From CAWDPQ01 sp049642465 (lineage in GTDB: Bacteria; Acidobacteriota; Vicinamibacteria; Vicinamibacterales; 2-12-FULL-66-21), in NCBI GenBank assembly GCA_049642465.1, contig JBAROV010000164.1, forward strand, positions 1 to 64,000: a DNA stretch of 64,000 nt. Reading direction: 5' to 3'. Below, piece by piece: positions 43,664 through 52,544 of this stretch. The translations under genes were made by a program, and so were the position numbers. Under the pieces are notes generated by a model. That model saw only the letters and a program-made list of their open reading frames with translations, ran no database searches and was not told the DNA's origin. Each line of letters opens with the position of its first letter. The first letter of the stretch is position 1.

Positions 43664-44782
43664 GTGCTGAGCGGCGGCGGAGCGCGCGCCGCCTACCAGG
43701 TCGGCGTGCTGCGCCTGCTCGCACGGGAGTTCCCGAACGTGATTCCCGCCATCCTGACAGGTGTCTCGGCCGGCGGCATCAATGCGGCGTACCTTGCCGC
43801 GCGACAGGAACCCTACCCGAACAAGGTCGAGGCGCTGGCCAAGATCTGGCAGGAGATCCGTATTGACGATGTGTTTCGCGTTGATTTGCGTGACTTGACG
43901 TCTCGAACCGTTCGGTGGGGCGGAAGACTCCTCTCGGGGGGAAAGTCACCGTTACCGCCGGCGAAAAGTCTGGTGGACACGGCGCCACTTCGCGTGCTGC
44001 TCGAGAAAATGCTCGAGGCTGACGGCAACGTGATTCGCGGTATTGACCAGAGTCTCCAGCGGGGCTGGCTGCGCTCGATCGCGCTCACCGCCTCGAGCTA
44101 CACGACGGGCCAATCGATCACGTGGGTACAGACAGCCCCTTCTCACGCCATCCAGACCACCTGGGAGCGTCCCCAGCGAAAGAGTACGGCCTGCGCACTC
44201 CGCGTGGACCATGTGATGGCCTCCTCTGCACTGCCGTTCTTCTTCCCGGCCATTGAAGTGGAGGGCGCCTGGTTCGGCGACGGCGGCATTCGGTTGACTG
44301 CCCCGCTGTCGCCAGCCGTTCACCTGGGGGCGCGTCGAATCCTCGCGGTCTCGACACGGTACAGCCGCACGCGTGTTGAAGCTGACCGGCCGGCGATTGC
44401 AGGGTATCCGCCACCAGCGCAGGTTGCCGGCGTCCTCTTCAACGCCATCTTCCTCGACCTTCTCGACGGTGATGCGCTGCATATGCAGCAGGTCAATGAA
44501 TTGATCGCGAGGCTGCCTGCACAACAGCGCGATGGCCTGCGTCACATCGACCTGATGGTCATCCGGCCATCCGAGGATCTCGGACGACTGGCGAACGCCT
44601 ATGAGCCGGAGCTGCCGCGCGCGTTCCGGTTCCTGACTCGCGGGCTCGGCACTCGCGAGACGCGGTCGAACGACATGCTCAGCCTCGTCATGTTCCAGAG
44701 CGACTACGTCACGCGGTTGATTGAGATGGGAGAGGCGGACGCGGCGTCAAGGCTTCCCGAGATTAGCACGTTCCTCTCGTGA
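43664..44782 (+). CDS. Patatin-like phospholipase
   Basis: About 372 residues. Patatin motifs are present: the oxyanion hole SGGGARAAYQVG, nucleophile GVSAGG, and the Asp of the catalytic dyad in WFGDGGI (residues about 205-210). The family acts as lipid acyl hydrolase; the C-terminal 150 residues are typical of the bacterial DUF3734-like extended patatins. The start is odd: no ATG/GTG/TTG precedes the SGGG block other than GTG at 43664, which would leave only MLSGGG. An upstream in-frame CTG at 43655 (giving LALVLSGGG) would restore the usual first strand, so initiation probably uses CTG there or another rare start. Confidence 0.85.
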   Translation: MLSGGGARAAYQVGVLRLLAREFPNVIPAILTGVSAGGINAAYLAARQEPYPNKVEALAKIWQEIRIDDVFRVDLRDLTSRTVRWGGRLLSGGKSPLPPAKSLVDTAPLRVLLEKMLEADGNVIRGIDQSLQRGWLRSIALTASSYTTGQSITWVQTAPSHAIQTTWERPQRKSTACALRVDHVMASSALPFFFPAIEVEGAWFGDGGIRLTAPLSPAVHLGARRILAVSTRYSRTRVEADRPAIAGYPPPAQVAGVLFNAIFLDLLDGDALHMQQVNELIARLPAQQRDGLRHIDLMVIRPSEDLGRLANAYEPELPRAFRFLTRGLGTRETRSNDMLSLVMFQSDYVTRLIEMGEADAASRLPEISTFLS

Positions 44783-44805
44783 GCCCAACCCGGGGGAGAG
44801 TGATG

Positions 44806-46080
44806 CTACGGCGATGCCTTCGCCTGAGTCATGGCCGCGCGCTCGAGGAGCAAAGCCCGTTCTCGCGCGTTGCGGGTGAGCGATGCCGCGCGCTCGAATT
44901 CGATTCGCGCCTCGTCCAGCCGCCCAAGCTTCGCCAGTAAATCTCCGCGTACGCTTGGCAGCAAGTGGTACCGCTCGAGAGATGGTTCGGTGCGCAACGC
45001 GTCCACGATCTTCAAACCGGCCGCCGGTCCGAGCGCCATTCCAACGGCAACTCCCCGGTTCAGCTCGATGACGGGGGAAGGCACGAGCCGCGCGAGCTCC
45101 TCGTAGAGCCTCACGATTCGCGGCCAGTCGGTATCAGCGGGAGTCGCCGCTCGCGCGTGGCAGGCGGCGATGGCGGCCTGAAGCACGTACGGCCCACGCG
45201 TACCGCCCAATCCTTCGGCGCGGTCCAGCGCCGCCAGGCCACGACGGATCAGCAGTCGATCCCACAGTGCGCGGTTCTGATCGAAGAGCAGAATCGGCTC
45301 GCCGGATGGGCCCACCCGCGCCCTCGATCGAGAGGCCTGAATCTCCATCAGCGCGACGAGCCCGTGCACCTCGGGCTCCTCAGGCGCCAGCTCCGCCAGA
45401 ATCCTCCCCATCCGCAACGCGTCTTCGCACAGGCCTGGACGCATCCAGTCGTCCCCAGCCGTCGCTGAGTAGCCCTCGTTGAAGATCAAGTAGATGACCT
45501 CGAGGACCGAAGAGAGACGCGCGCCACGGTCAGGTCCGTGCGGCACTTCGAACCGGACGCGTTCCTTGGCCAGGGTCCGCTTCGCCCGAACGATTCGTTG
45601 CGCGATGGTCGGCTCCGCCGTGAGAAACGCGCGGGCAATTTCGTCGGTGGTCAAGCCGCCGAGCAGCCGGAGCGTCAGCGCCGCGCGGGATTCGGTCGAG
45701 AGCACCGGATGACAGGCGACGAAAATCAACCGTAACAGATCGTCACCAACATCGTCATCCAGCGCTGCGTCGAGATCTGGTGCGCCAGTCTGGCGATCGA
45801 TTTCGAGCTCATACCCGAGTTCGTCGTGCTTGCGTTCGAGCAGTTTCTGCCGGCGCCAGGTATCAATCGCGCGATTCTTGGCGGCCGCCATGAGCCACGC
45901 GCCGGGGTTCCGCGGCACACCGGATTCGGGCCACTGTTCGAGCGCCGCCACCAGCGCGTCCTGGGCGAGGTCTTCCGCGAGTCCAATGTCGTGCACGAAC
46001 CGCGCGAGGCCAGCGATCACCTTCGGCGCCTCGATCCTCCAGATGGCCTCGATGGTCCGGCGGGTGTCCTCATTCGTCAC
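44806..46080 (-). CDS. ECF42-type RNA polymerase sigma factor with C-terminal TPR-like domain
   Basis: A 424-residue sigma factor. It has sigma-2 (LARFVHDIGLAEDLAQDALVAALEQWPESG, about 28-60), sigma-4 (LTLRLLGGLTTDEIARAFLTAEPTIAQRIVRAKR, about 140-175) and a long helical C-terminal extension (IYLIFNEGYSA, RILAELAPEEPEVHGLVALMEIQ, LNRGVAVGMALG and later repeats) typical of ECF42. This extension replaces an anti-sigma factor in the family. Start is the GTG at 46080 one base after the upstream stop. The DGPF protein gene at 42250 belongs to the expected regulon (family knowledge). Confidence 0.93.
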   Translation of the reverse strand: MTNEDTRRTIEAIWRIEAPKVIAGLARFVHDIGLAEDLAQDALVAALEQWPESGVPRNPGAWLMAAAKNRAIDTWRRQKLLERKHDELGYELEIDRQTGAPDLDAALDDDVGDDLLRLIFVACHPVLSTESRAALTLRLLGGLTTDEIARAFLTAEPTIAQRIVRAKRTLAKERVRFEVPHGPDRGARLSSVLEVIYLIFNEGYSATAGDDWMRPGLCEDALRMGRILAELAPEEPEVHGLVALMEIQASRSRARVGPSGEPILLFDQNRALWDRLLIRRGLAALDRAEGLGGTRGPYVLQAAIAACHARAATPADTDWPRIVRLYEELARLVPSPVIELNRGVAVGMALGPAAGLKIVDALRTEPSLERYHLLPSVRGDLLAKLGRLDEARIEFERAASLTRNARERALLLERAAMTQAKASP

Positions 46081-46081
46081 A

Positions 46082-47275
46082 TCAATAGAAAATCGCAAAA
46101 CTGCCGTCGGGGCGCGCGACGACAGCGGAGAAACTCCAAACCGGCACGCCGGGACGTGAGCCTTTGACAGTCGTGGGATTACCGTCGGGCGTAAAAGCCT
46201 GCCACGCGAGGCTCCCTCCGCGTGCCCAGGACGTGCCTTCGGTCCATGTCAGGAGCACCATGCCGGAGCGGTTCACCGCGAGACGAGGATGCTTCCGTCT
46301 CGCAGACTCACTGGTATCCGCCACCGGCGGCGCGCTGAAACGATCCGTCTCCTCAAGGGGAGCGAAGTAGACCTGACCATCCGTCTCCCAGGCGCCAAGC
46401 AACTGCTTCCCGCCGGCGATGGACGTACTCGTCATCGGACACGCGCCAATTTCCCAGCCCTGGACGCGGCCTCCGGTGAACGTTCGGGCGCGGTCGCGGG
46501 AACGGAGCGAATAGATGTCACGATGAGCCTTGTTCGTGGCTGAACGATAGAGCATGTGCAAGTCGCCACGCGGATCGGCAAATAGTCGAAGCGCGCAGCA
46601 GCCACATACGCCGGTCGCCGGATCCGAAATCGCCGCTTCTTTCGCAAACGTCTGCCCATCGTCCAGCGACCGCGCGATCCAGACGCGTCTCGACTCTTCT
46701 CCTCCGCCGTCCACGCCGTTGCCATGCCACGCAACGTACACACTGCCGCGATCGTCCGCGGCAATCGATCCGCCTCCGTCCAGGTTCGTTGACCGGGTCA
46801 TCAGGTTCCGCTGTGGCTCGAACTTCCCGGTCGCTGGGTTCATCCGCGCGTACAGCATCGGCATCCCGTCACGTTTGGTGATCGGGTCAGGCGGAGGCTT
46901 CGGTTGCGCGCGATCGGACCCGTTCCAGGCGACGTGCACTCGACCGTTCCGACCGAGAGCGATCTGCGCGCCACGAATGGTTCCCGTCGCAATCGCGCTT
47001 CCATCGCCGCTGTTCACCCGAACAGGGGAAGAAAACGATCTTCCGCCGTCTGCAGAGTGCACGTAAAAAACGTTTGCCGCGCTCGGCTCACCCGCGAGGT
47101 AGACCATATGAACGACGCCGGTGCGATCCGATACGACCTCAGGCTGCATGGCGCCATTCGGAAGCCGAGCGATTTCGACGGAAACCCTGTCGGCCAGCGC
47201 ATAGGTCGAGTTGGAGACGCTGGCCATATTCGCTGATACGAGCAGCAGAACTAGACGAATTTGGAGAAACCGCAT
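46082..47275 (-). CDS. Sialidase-fold (BNR-repeat) secreted protein
   Basis: A 397-residue protein with a signal peptide (about 1-27). Asp-box-like BNR motifs recur, such as HSADGGRSFSSPV and ARSLDDGQTFAKE, forming a six-bladed propeller. A Cys-rich VCGCCALRLFADPRGDLHMLYR segment lies at about 210-240. The catalytic Arg triad of true sialidases is not obvious, so it may be a binding propeller rather than a hydrolase. Its stop is one base before the sigma factor start, making a two-gene unit. The substrate is unknown. Confidence 0.82.
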   Translation of the reverse strand: MRFLQIRLVLLLVSANMASVSNSTYALADRVSVEIARLPNGAMQPEVVSDRTGVVHMVYLAGEPSAANVFYVHSADGGRSFSSPVRVNSGDGSAIATGTIRGAQIALGRNGRVHVAWNGSDRAQPKPPPDPITKRDGMPMLYARMNPATGKFEPQRNLMTRSTNLDGGGSIAADDRGSVYVAWHGNGVDGGGEESRRVWIARSLDDGQTFAKEAAISDPATGVCGCCALRLFADPRGDLHMLYRSATNKAHRDIYSLRSRDRARTFTGGRVQGWEIGACPMTSTSIAGGKQLLGAWETDGQVYFAPLEETDRFSAPPVADTSESARRKHPRLAVNRSGMVLLTWTEGTSWARGGSLAWQAFTPDGNPTTVKGSRPGVPVWSFSAVVARPDGSFAIFY

Positions 47276-47416
47276 TCAACGCATCATACCGACGAAGTTT
47301 GCGATGAGTCCAACCGGCGCTCAGGCGTACACGCGCGGTGGCGTTACAGAGGAATTTCCCTTCCTGTTCACCAACCTGTCGCCGTCCTACGACCGCTTCT
47401 AGCCGCGTCTCGACCG

Positions 47417-48049
47417 CTACTTGCGCTCGAGCAACTCGGGGAAGGTTTTCTCGAGATGCTCGAGCTTGGGCAAGTCGTTATAGACGACGTACGGATAGCG
47501 AGGGTTTTTCCGGACGAAGTCCTGGTGATACGGCTCGGCAGGGTAGAAACCTTCGAGCGGCGCCACTGTTGTCACGACCGGGCGAGGGAAGAGTTTCGCC
47601 TCGTTCAGGTGCTTGATGAACGCCTCCGCGATCGCCTGTTGCCGGGTGTCGGCGTAGAAGATCGCGGATCGATACTGCGGCCCCTCGTCCGGGCCCTGCC
47701 GATTGAGTTGGGTCGGATCGTGAGCGACCACGAAGAACACCTTCAGCAACTGTTCGTAGCTGATTCGTGACGGGTCGTAGGTAATGCGCACGGCTTCGGC
47801 ATGTTTCGTAGTGCCGGTGCTCACTCTGTCGTAATGTGCCGAGCCCTTGCTCCCGCCGGCGAACCCCGACACAACGTCCTTCACTCCCCGGAGCCGCTCG
47901 AATACGGCTTCAACGCCCCAAAAACATCCACCGGCAAGAACGGCGATCTGATCGCCAACCGGTGCCGTCGAGGACGAGGCGGTCTGTGACGCTGGCGTCG
48001 TGGTGGAGAGCATGCACACGCCGAGAGTAAGTCCGAGGAGTCGTCTCAT
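47417..48049 (-). CDS. msrA: Peptide-methionine (S)-S-oxide reductase, exported
   Basis: A 210-residue protein with a signal peptide (about 1-22) followed by a complete MsrA domain: catalytic Cys in AGGCFWGVEAVFERLRG, GFAGGS, VSTGTTKHAEAVRITYDPS, HDPTQLNRQGPDEGPQYRSAIFY and the recycling YPAEPYHQDF segment. It repairs oxidised methionine; the export signal puts it in the envelope. No MsrB domain or neighbour is present. The 150 bases between it and the sialidase gene hold nothing recognisable. Confidence 0.95.
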   Translation of the reverse strand: MRRLLGLTLGVCMLSTTTPASQTASSSTAPVGDQIAVLAGGCFWGVEAVFERLRGVKDVVSGFAGGSKGSAHYDRVSTGTTKHAEAVRITYDPSRISYEQLLKVFFVVAHDPTQLNRQGPDEGPQYRSAIFYADTRQQAIAEAFIKHLNEAKLFPRPVVTTVAPLEGFYPAEPYHQDFVRKNPRYPYVVYNDLPKLEHLEKTFPELLERK

Positions 48050-48121
48050 TCCACACCTTCCGCAATCTGATCACTATAGCGCGGGCAGGAACAGCCTGGT
48101 GCGCCGCTGTACTATTCGCCA

Positions 48122-49513
48122 GTGAGCCACAGTCCCCAACTGGTGGAATGGTCTCTATCGCGCCGCGTGATCTGGATCGCCCTGCTCATTTCAGGCGCGC
48201 TCTCGCTCGCCGTGTGCTACGCAGTCGCGACACAGCAGTTGCTCCTCGGCGATGCCGCGGCTGGATGGCTATATGGCTATGTTGCGACCTTCAGCCTGCC
48301 CGCCGTCGGCGCCGCCCTTCTCGTCATCGCCATCTCGATCACCTTGGTAGTCGCGCTTCCCGCCCCCGACGAACGCCATGAATGGGTCGTCATCTCGACG
48401 TGGATTGTTGCGGCAATCGCCATGCAGGGGCTCGTGCGCTTCCTGCCGCCCTATTCGATGACTGAGATCTTCGTGAGCGACGACGCGAACGCGTTCTACC
48501 GAGTGACACAAATGAGCGATGCGCGTTCGGTCCTGCGACATTTTGCCGACGCTCGGGCGACCTGGCCGCTGCACGCGCAGAGCAACATGCCCGGAAAGAT
48601 CATGCTGCTCTTTGCGCTGGAGGCGCTGTCGCCGAGTCCCGCGGTGCTGCCATGGCTGATTGTCGCGCTGTCCAGTGCGGGCGGCGCGCTGATGTATATC
48701 TTCGTGCGGGATCTGTTTCGCGACAGGGCAGTCGGCTTGTTCTCCGTGATCCTGTATCTCTTCGTCCCCGCGCGATTGTTCTTTCTGCCGCTGCTCAATA
48801 CCGTGACGCCGGTGGTTTTTCTCGCATGCGCGTGCCTCGTGCTTCGCTGGCTCCAGACCGGCAGCCAGTGGTACGCGGCGGCTGCGGGTCTTGCGGTGTA
48901 CGGACTGGTCTTCTTCGAGCCGCTGCCGCTCGTGATGGGCGTCCTGTTCGTCGCCCTGATCGCATCGGCGATCGCTCGACGCAACCTCCAGCCGGCACGG
49001 CTGGTGATCGACCTGGCTGCCGGTGCGCTGGCTTTTGCGGCGGCGTATCTGTTCATGAGGCTATGGCTGGACTTTGATCTCGTGGAGGCGCTGGGACGCG
49101 TCGCCACGCATGCCGTCGAATTCAACGCCACCGCAGGGCGTCCATACGCCTACTGGCTGCGCGCCAACCTGCGGGAGTTCGTATTCGGGGTCGGAATGTG
49201 CCAATCCGTACTCTTTCTCGTGGCGATCTTCTACACGCTTCGCGAAGCCGGCACGAAGAGCAGGAATCTCGCGGCTCCCATCGCCGTCCTCAGCACCGGC
49301 CTCGCGGTAATCCTTCTCGTTACCGATCTGCTTGGCGTGAATCGAGGAGAGGTTATTCGGTTGTGGATCTTTCTCGCGTGCTTCTTTCAGGTGCCGGCTG
49401 CCTATTTCTGCGCCCAGCTCCGTAGTCGCGCGGCCATCATCGTTGTGCTTTCAACGACGATTCTGCAGACGGCGATTGGGTTGGCGATGATTGGTTTTGT
49501 GGTGCTGGCGTGA
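48122..49513 (+). CDS. Polytopic membrane protein, probable GT-C-fold glycosyltransferase
   Basis: A 463-residue protein with about eleven TM helices. An early loop has an acidic DDANAFYRVTQM motif at about residues 119-130 after the first four helices, which resembles the catalytic Asp loop of GT-C (PMT/ArnT-like) glycosyltransferases. A GKIMLLFALEALSPSP segment follows. These enzymes use lipid-linked sugars. The evidence is topological and by loop pattern, not by strong motifs. It starts with GTG at 48122 and stands alone between MsrA and the isomerase genes. Confidence 0.65.
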   Translation: MSHSPQLVEWSLSRRVIWIALLISGALSLAVCYAVATQQLLLGDAAAGWLYGYVATFSLPAVGAALLVIAISITLVVALPAPDERHEWVVISTWIVAAIAMQGLVRFLPPYSMTEIFVSDDANAFYRVTQMSDARSVLRHFADARATWPLHAQSNMPGKIMLLFALEALSPSPAVLPWLIVALSSAGGALMYIFVRDLFRDRAVGLFSVILYLFVPARLFFLPLLNTVTPVVFLACACLVLRWLQTGSQWYAAAAGLAVYGLVFFEPLPLVMGVLFVALIASAIARRNLQPARLVIDLAAGALAFAAAYLFMRLWLDFDLVEALGRVATHAVEFNATAGRPYAYWLRANLREFVFGVGMCQSVLFLVAIFYTLREAGTKSRNLAAPIAVLSTGLAVILLVTDLLGVNRGEVIRLWIFLACFFQVPAAYFCAQLRSRAAIIVVLSTTILQTAIGLAMIGFVVLA

Positions 49514-49560
49514 GGAGAGGGTTCTCCCGTTCTCCATCGAAGTATGGTACTTTCCCCGTC

Positions 49561-50424
49561 ATGACCACATCACCATCGATCTCGCGACGAACATTTCTCG
49601 CCATGGCCGGCGCGATCCCTCTTGCGGCTTCCGCGCGGGCGCAGACAAAGCCCGCCCCAATCGGCATCGAGCTCTACTCGGTCCGCAACGAGTTGATGAA
49701 AGACCTCAACGGCACCGTGACGGCGGTTGCCAAACTGGGCTACGAGGTCGTGGAGTTCTACTCGCCCTACTTCGAGTGGAGCGCGGAACAGGCGAAGAGC
49801 GTTCGCAAGCTGCTCGATGATCTCGGCATCAAGTGCCTCTCCACACACAACGGCGGCAACTCGATCAGCGCCGACGGCATGCCGAAAGCGATCGAACTCA
49901 ATCAGATCATCGGGAGCAAATACATCATCCTGGCAAGCCCGGGCAAGGTTGCGGGCGTCGATGGCTGGAAGGGTCTGGCCGAGCGACTGACCGCGGCGGC
50001 GGAGAAAATGCGCCCGCTTGGAATGTCTGTCGGATTTCACAACCATCAGCTCGAGTGGCGGCCGGTAGACGGCCAGCGGCCGATGGATATTCTCGCGGCG
50101 AACACGCCCAAGGACGTCGCGCTCCAGCTTGATTGCGGAACCTGTGTGGAAGCAGGCGCAGACCCAGTGGCGTGGATCAACGCCAATCCGGGACGCATCA
50201 AGAGTACCCACTTGAAGGACTGGGGGGCCGGTCCGAATCGCGGTTACGCCGTGGCGTTCGGAGAAGGTGATGTGCCCTGGCGACCGTTGATCGAGGCCGC
50301 GGAAAAGACCGGCGGCGTCGAGTATCACTTGATCGAGCAGGAAACGAGCGCCCCTGGCGAGGGGATTGCCATGGCGCGGCGGTGTCTCGAGAACTACAAG
50401 AAGCTGCGGGCCGGACGAGCCTGA
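49561..50424 (+). CDS. Sugar phosphate isomerase/epimerase family protein, Tat-exported
   Basis: A 287-residue TIM-barrel protein of the xylose-isomerase-like family. It has a Tat signal SRRTFLAMAGAIPL (residues 8-21), then GIELYSVRNELMKDL, LGYEVVEFYSPY, a SVGFHNHQLEW loop (metal His/Glu), LQLDCGTCVEAGADP and a HLKDWG loop followed by VEYHLIEQE. The metal-binding residues of the family look intact. The exported form is typical of acidobacteria and planctomycetes and may act on sugars in the periplasm. Its end overlaps the converging membrane-protein gene by about 31 bases. Confidence 0.88.
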   Translation: MTTSPSISRRTFLAMAGAIPLAASARAQTKPAPIGIELYSVRNELMKDLNGTVTAVAKLGYEVVEFYSPYFEWSAEQAKSVRKLLDDLGIKCLSTHNGGNSISADGMPKAIELNQIIGSKYIILASPGKVAGVDGWKGLAERLTAAAEKMRPLGMSVGFHNHQLEWRPVDGQRPMDILAANTPKDVALQLDCGTCVEAGADPVAWINANPGRIKSTHLKDWGAGPNRGYAVAFGEGDVPWRPLIEAAEKTGGVEYHLIEQETSAPGEGIAMARRCLENYKKLRAGRA

Positions 50425-51347
50425 ACCAGGTCGCCGTACGCGACGGGCAGCCAGAACAAACCGAGCACCGCGCGCGTCAACGAGAACGTCAGGTGCGCGA
50501 CGAGGCTGAATGCGAGCAGTTTCGGCGCGGGTGCGAACTGGCCGAAGAAATAGATCCATGCCGCTTGCGTGGTGCCGAGGTGCGCAACCGTCACCGGCAG
50601 GGCGGCAACCATGAAGATCACCGGCAAAAACGTCAGCAGGTGACCGAACGGGATCTCGATCCCGAACGCACGCGCCGCGTAGTAGTGCGCGCAGAGCGCC
50701 ACGGCAAACATCGGCATGCGTAACGCGACGATTTGCGCGTAGCGCTTCACCGGCGCCTGACGAAAGGTCCGGAACAGCTGCCACTCGCGCGGCGCAAACA
50801 GCCAGCGAACGGCCCGCCAGGGCGTCACGTGCAGCCTCGTATACGCAAAAAACACCATCCAGAAGGCAGCGACCGCTCCGGCAATCGGCAACAAGCTCGC
50901 CGTGACGGCCGACTGGAATGCGAGAATCCCCAGCATCGCCCAGAGCACGAGGTGGGTGTACTCCGTCAGCAGCAGAAAGATGACCGTACCGCCCAGCTCG
51001 AGGATCGGCACGTCGAGTCGCCGCCACAAGTACGCGGCGAGCGTCCCCCGTCCCGCGTTGGTGTTGAAGAAGCCGACCACGTACGAGGCGGCTCGCACTG
51101 GCAGCAGATCGCGGTACGACACCTCGCCGTGGAACCAGCGGATCGCTTTCCACAGCACCAGCGTGTCCCAGCAGAAGTAGAACACGACGTTGGGCACCAT
51201 GACCGCCAGAAAGAGCCCGTAGTGGGCGTCCTGGAGGGCCGCCAGGAAGCGATCGAGCGGCACCTTTCGAACGACGAGGGTAAGGATGCCGATCGTCAGC
51301 AGCGCTGCGGCCACGCGTGTGCCGATGGTCGAGCGACGTCCGGGCAT
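50394..51347 (-). CDS. Polytopic membrane protein of the lysylphosphatidylglycerol synthase / flippase-like type
   Basis: A 317-residue protein with about eight TM helices. Segments such as VVGFFNTNAGRGTLAAYLWRR and ALPVTVAHLGTTQAAWIYFFGQFAP resemble the AglD/MprF-type (UPF0104) flippase-like domain, without the synthase half. The likely role is lipid or polyisoprenoid transport (inference). The ATG at 51347 starts 5 bases after the end of the F420 ligase gene on the same strand, so it may be co-transcribed with the F420 group. A longer frame to 51560 is a shadow of the cofE gene. Confidence 0.65.
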   Translation of the reverse strand: MPGRRSTIGTRVAAALLTIGILTLVVRKVPLDRFLAALQDAHYGLFLAVMVPNVVFYFCWDTLVLWKAIRWFHGEVSYRDLLPVRAASYVVGFFNTNAGRGTLAAYLWRRLDVPILELGGTVIFLLLTEYTHLVLWAMLGILAFQSAVTASLLPIAGAVAAFWMVFFAYTRLHVTPWRAVRWLFAPREWQLFRTFRQAPVKRYAQIVALRMPMFAVALCAHYYAARAFGIEIPFGHLLTFLPVIFMVAALPVTVAHLGTTQAAWIYFFGQFAPAPKLLAFSLVAHLTFSLTRAVLGLFWLPVAYGDLVQARPARSFL

Positions 51348-51351
51348 CTGT

Positions 51352-52104
51352 TTACCTGAACATGTCCAATCGTGCGGATCGCAGGAGCTGCGTCCCCCGA
51401 CCGCTTCCCAGCCATTCCGCCGCCCCGCGCACGATCGCGACTGGCGTGTGCGCGCGTTTCCCCATGACCAGTTCGGCGGCGCTGGCGATTTCGTCCGCCA
51501 CTCCGATGACGGTGGTTTCGAGCTTCCGTCCGAACTGATCGAGAGTCCCGCGACAGTCAAGGAGCGGCGTCAGGCCGGCCACACCGAGCGCCACGTTCAC
51601 GACGCCCTCCCGCCAGGGGCGTCCGAACGTGTCAGCGACGATCGCGGCCAGTGGCCGATTGAAGCGTGTGGCCAGGGCAGTCTGCAACCGGGCGGCGGAG
51701 GCGTCGGGGTCCCGCGGCAGCAGCGTGACGAATCCAAGGGGCACGTTGGACGCATCCACTCCGGCATTCGCGCAAATGAATCCGTGCTGCGTCTCGGCGA
51801 TGATAATGCCGCGATCCATGCGGACGATTCGGCGCGACTCGCGGAGGACGACCTCGACGACCGCCGCGTCGCGTCCCCATGCAGCGGCCCACCGGGTCGC
51901 GAGTGGGGAAGGGGAGACATCCCGCAGCCGCACAACCGCTCCCTCCGCCTTCGAAACGATCTTCTGGGCCACCACGAACACGTCGCCGGCTTCGATGGTC
52001 AACCCCGCGCGGGTCAGGGCGTCCGCGACGAATTGCGCGAGATCGGCACCCGCCGTGACTTCGGGCATGCCGGGCACGGCGAACAGGTGCAGCTCGGTCG
52101 GCAC
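51352..52104 (-). CDS. cofE: Coenzyme F420-0:L-glutamate ligase (CofE/FbiB type)
   Basis: A 250-residue enzyme that adds glutamate tails to F420. CofE motifs are VFVVAQKIVSKAEG near the N-terminus, SRRIVRMDRGIIIAETQHGFICANAGVDASN, AIVADTFGRPWREGVVNVALGVAGL and VGVADEIASAAELVMGK. No nitroreductase-like C-terminal domain (as in FbiB) is present, so this is the archaeal-type single domain. Together with the PPOX and Fno genes upstream on the same strand, it forms an F420 gene group. The remaining F420 biosynthesis genes (fbiC, cofC, fbiA/cofD) are not in the window. Confidence 0.93.
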   Translation of the reverse strand: MPTELHLFAVPGMPEVTAGADLAQFVADALTRAGLTIEAGDVFVVAQKIVSKAEGAVVRLRDVSPSPLATRWAAAWGRDAAVVEVVLRESRRIVRMDRGIIIAETQHGFICANAGVDASNVPLGFVTLLPRDPDASAARLQTALATRFNRPLAAIVADTFGRPWREGVVNVALGVAGLTPLLDCRGTLDQFGRKLETTVIGVADEIASAAELVMGKRAHTPVAIVRGAAEWLGSGRGTQLLRSARLDMFR

Positions 52105-52128
52105 TTCAGTCCGCTGAGGCGTTCAACG

Positions 52129-52527
52129 TTAACCCATCGTGTGGACTTTGTCGGGCGTGATCTTCACGAGCACTCGCACCTCATTCGGTCCGCGCCACGG
52201 GTACTTGTCCTTCCCGAGATACTTCTTCGCCAGCCGATCGATGCCGGCGTCGGCGCCGTTCTCGGTCATTTCCGTCACTCGGCCCTGGATCCCCAGGTAT
52301 CGATACGGATTGGCGGGATCCATGATTGACAGCGCGACCCGCGGTTCGTGCTTGAGGTTCCGATCCTTCACGCGCCCTCGGGCGGTGTTCACCACGATGT
52401 GCTGGCCGTCGTACTCGAACCAGACGGGTGTGACCTGAGGGCTTCCATCAGGATTCAGCGTGGCAAGGTTCGCAAAGGCCGGCTTCTGCAGCAGGTCCTG
52501 ATGGGTTGCCGGAATCGTTGTCGCCAT
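52129..52527 (-). CDS. PPOX-class F420-dependent oxidoreductase
   Basis: A 132-residue split-barrel flavin/deazaflavin-binding protein. The family motif FANLATLNPDGSPQVTPVWFEYDGQHIVVNTARGRVKDRNL is clear, and PANPYRYLGIQGRVTEM and KITPDKVHTMG follow. Family members reduce quinones or other compounds with F420H2. It lies 24 bases from cofE and 17 bases from the F420 reductase gene on the same strand, which supports the F420 assignment over FMN. Confidence 0.9.
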   Translation of the reverse strand: MATTIPATHQDLLQKPAFANLATLNPDGSPQVTPVWFEYDGQHIVVNTARGRVKDRNLKHEPRVALSIMDPANPYRYLGIQGRVTEMTENGADAGIDRLAKKYLGKDKYPWRGPNEVRVLVKITPDKVHTMG

Positions 52528-52544
52528 TCATGCCTCCATGCGAT

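Noticed and set aside
49570..51153. A 527-codon minus-strand frame over the isomerase and membrane protein genes
   Set aside because: It spans two real genes, lacks motifs and has no start signals.
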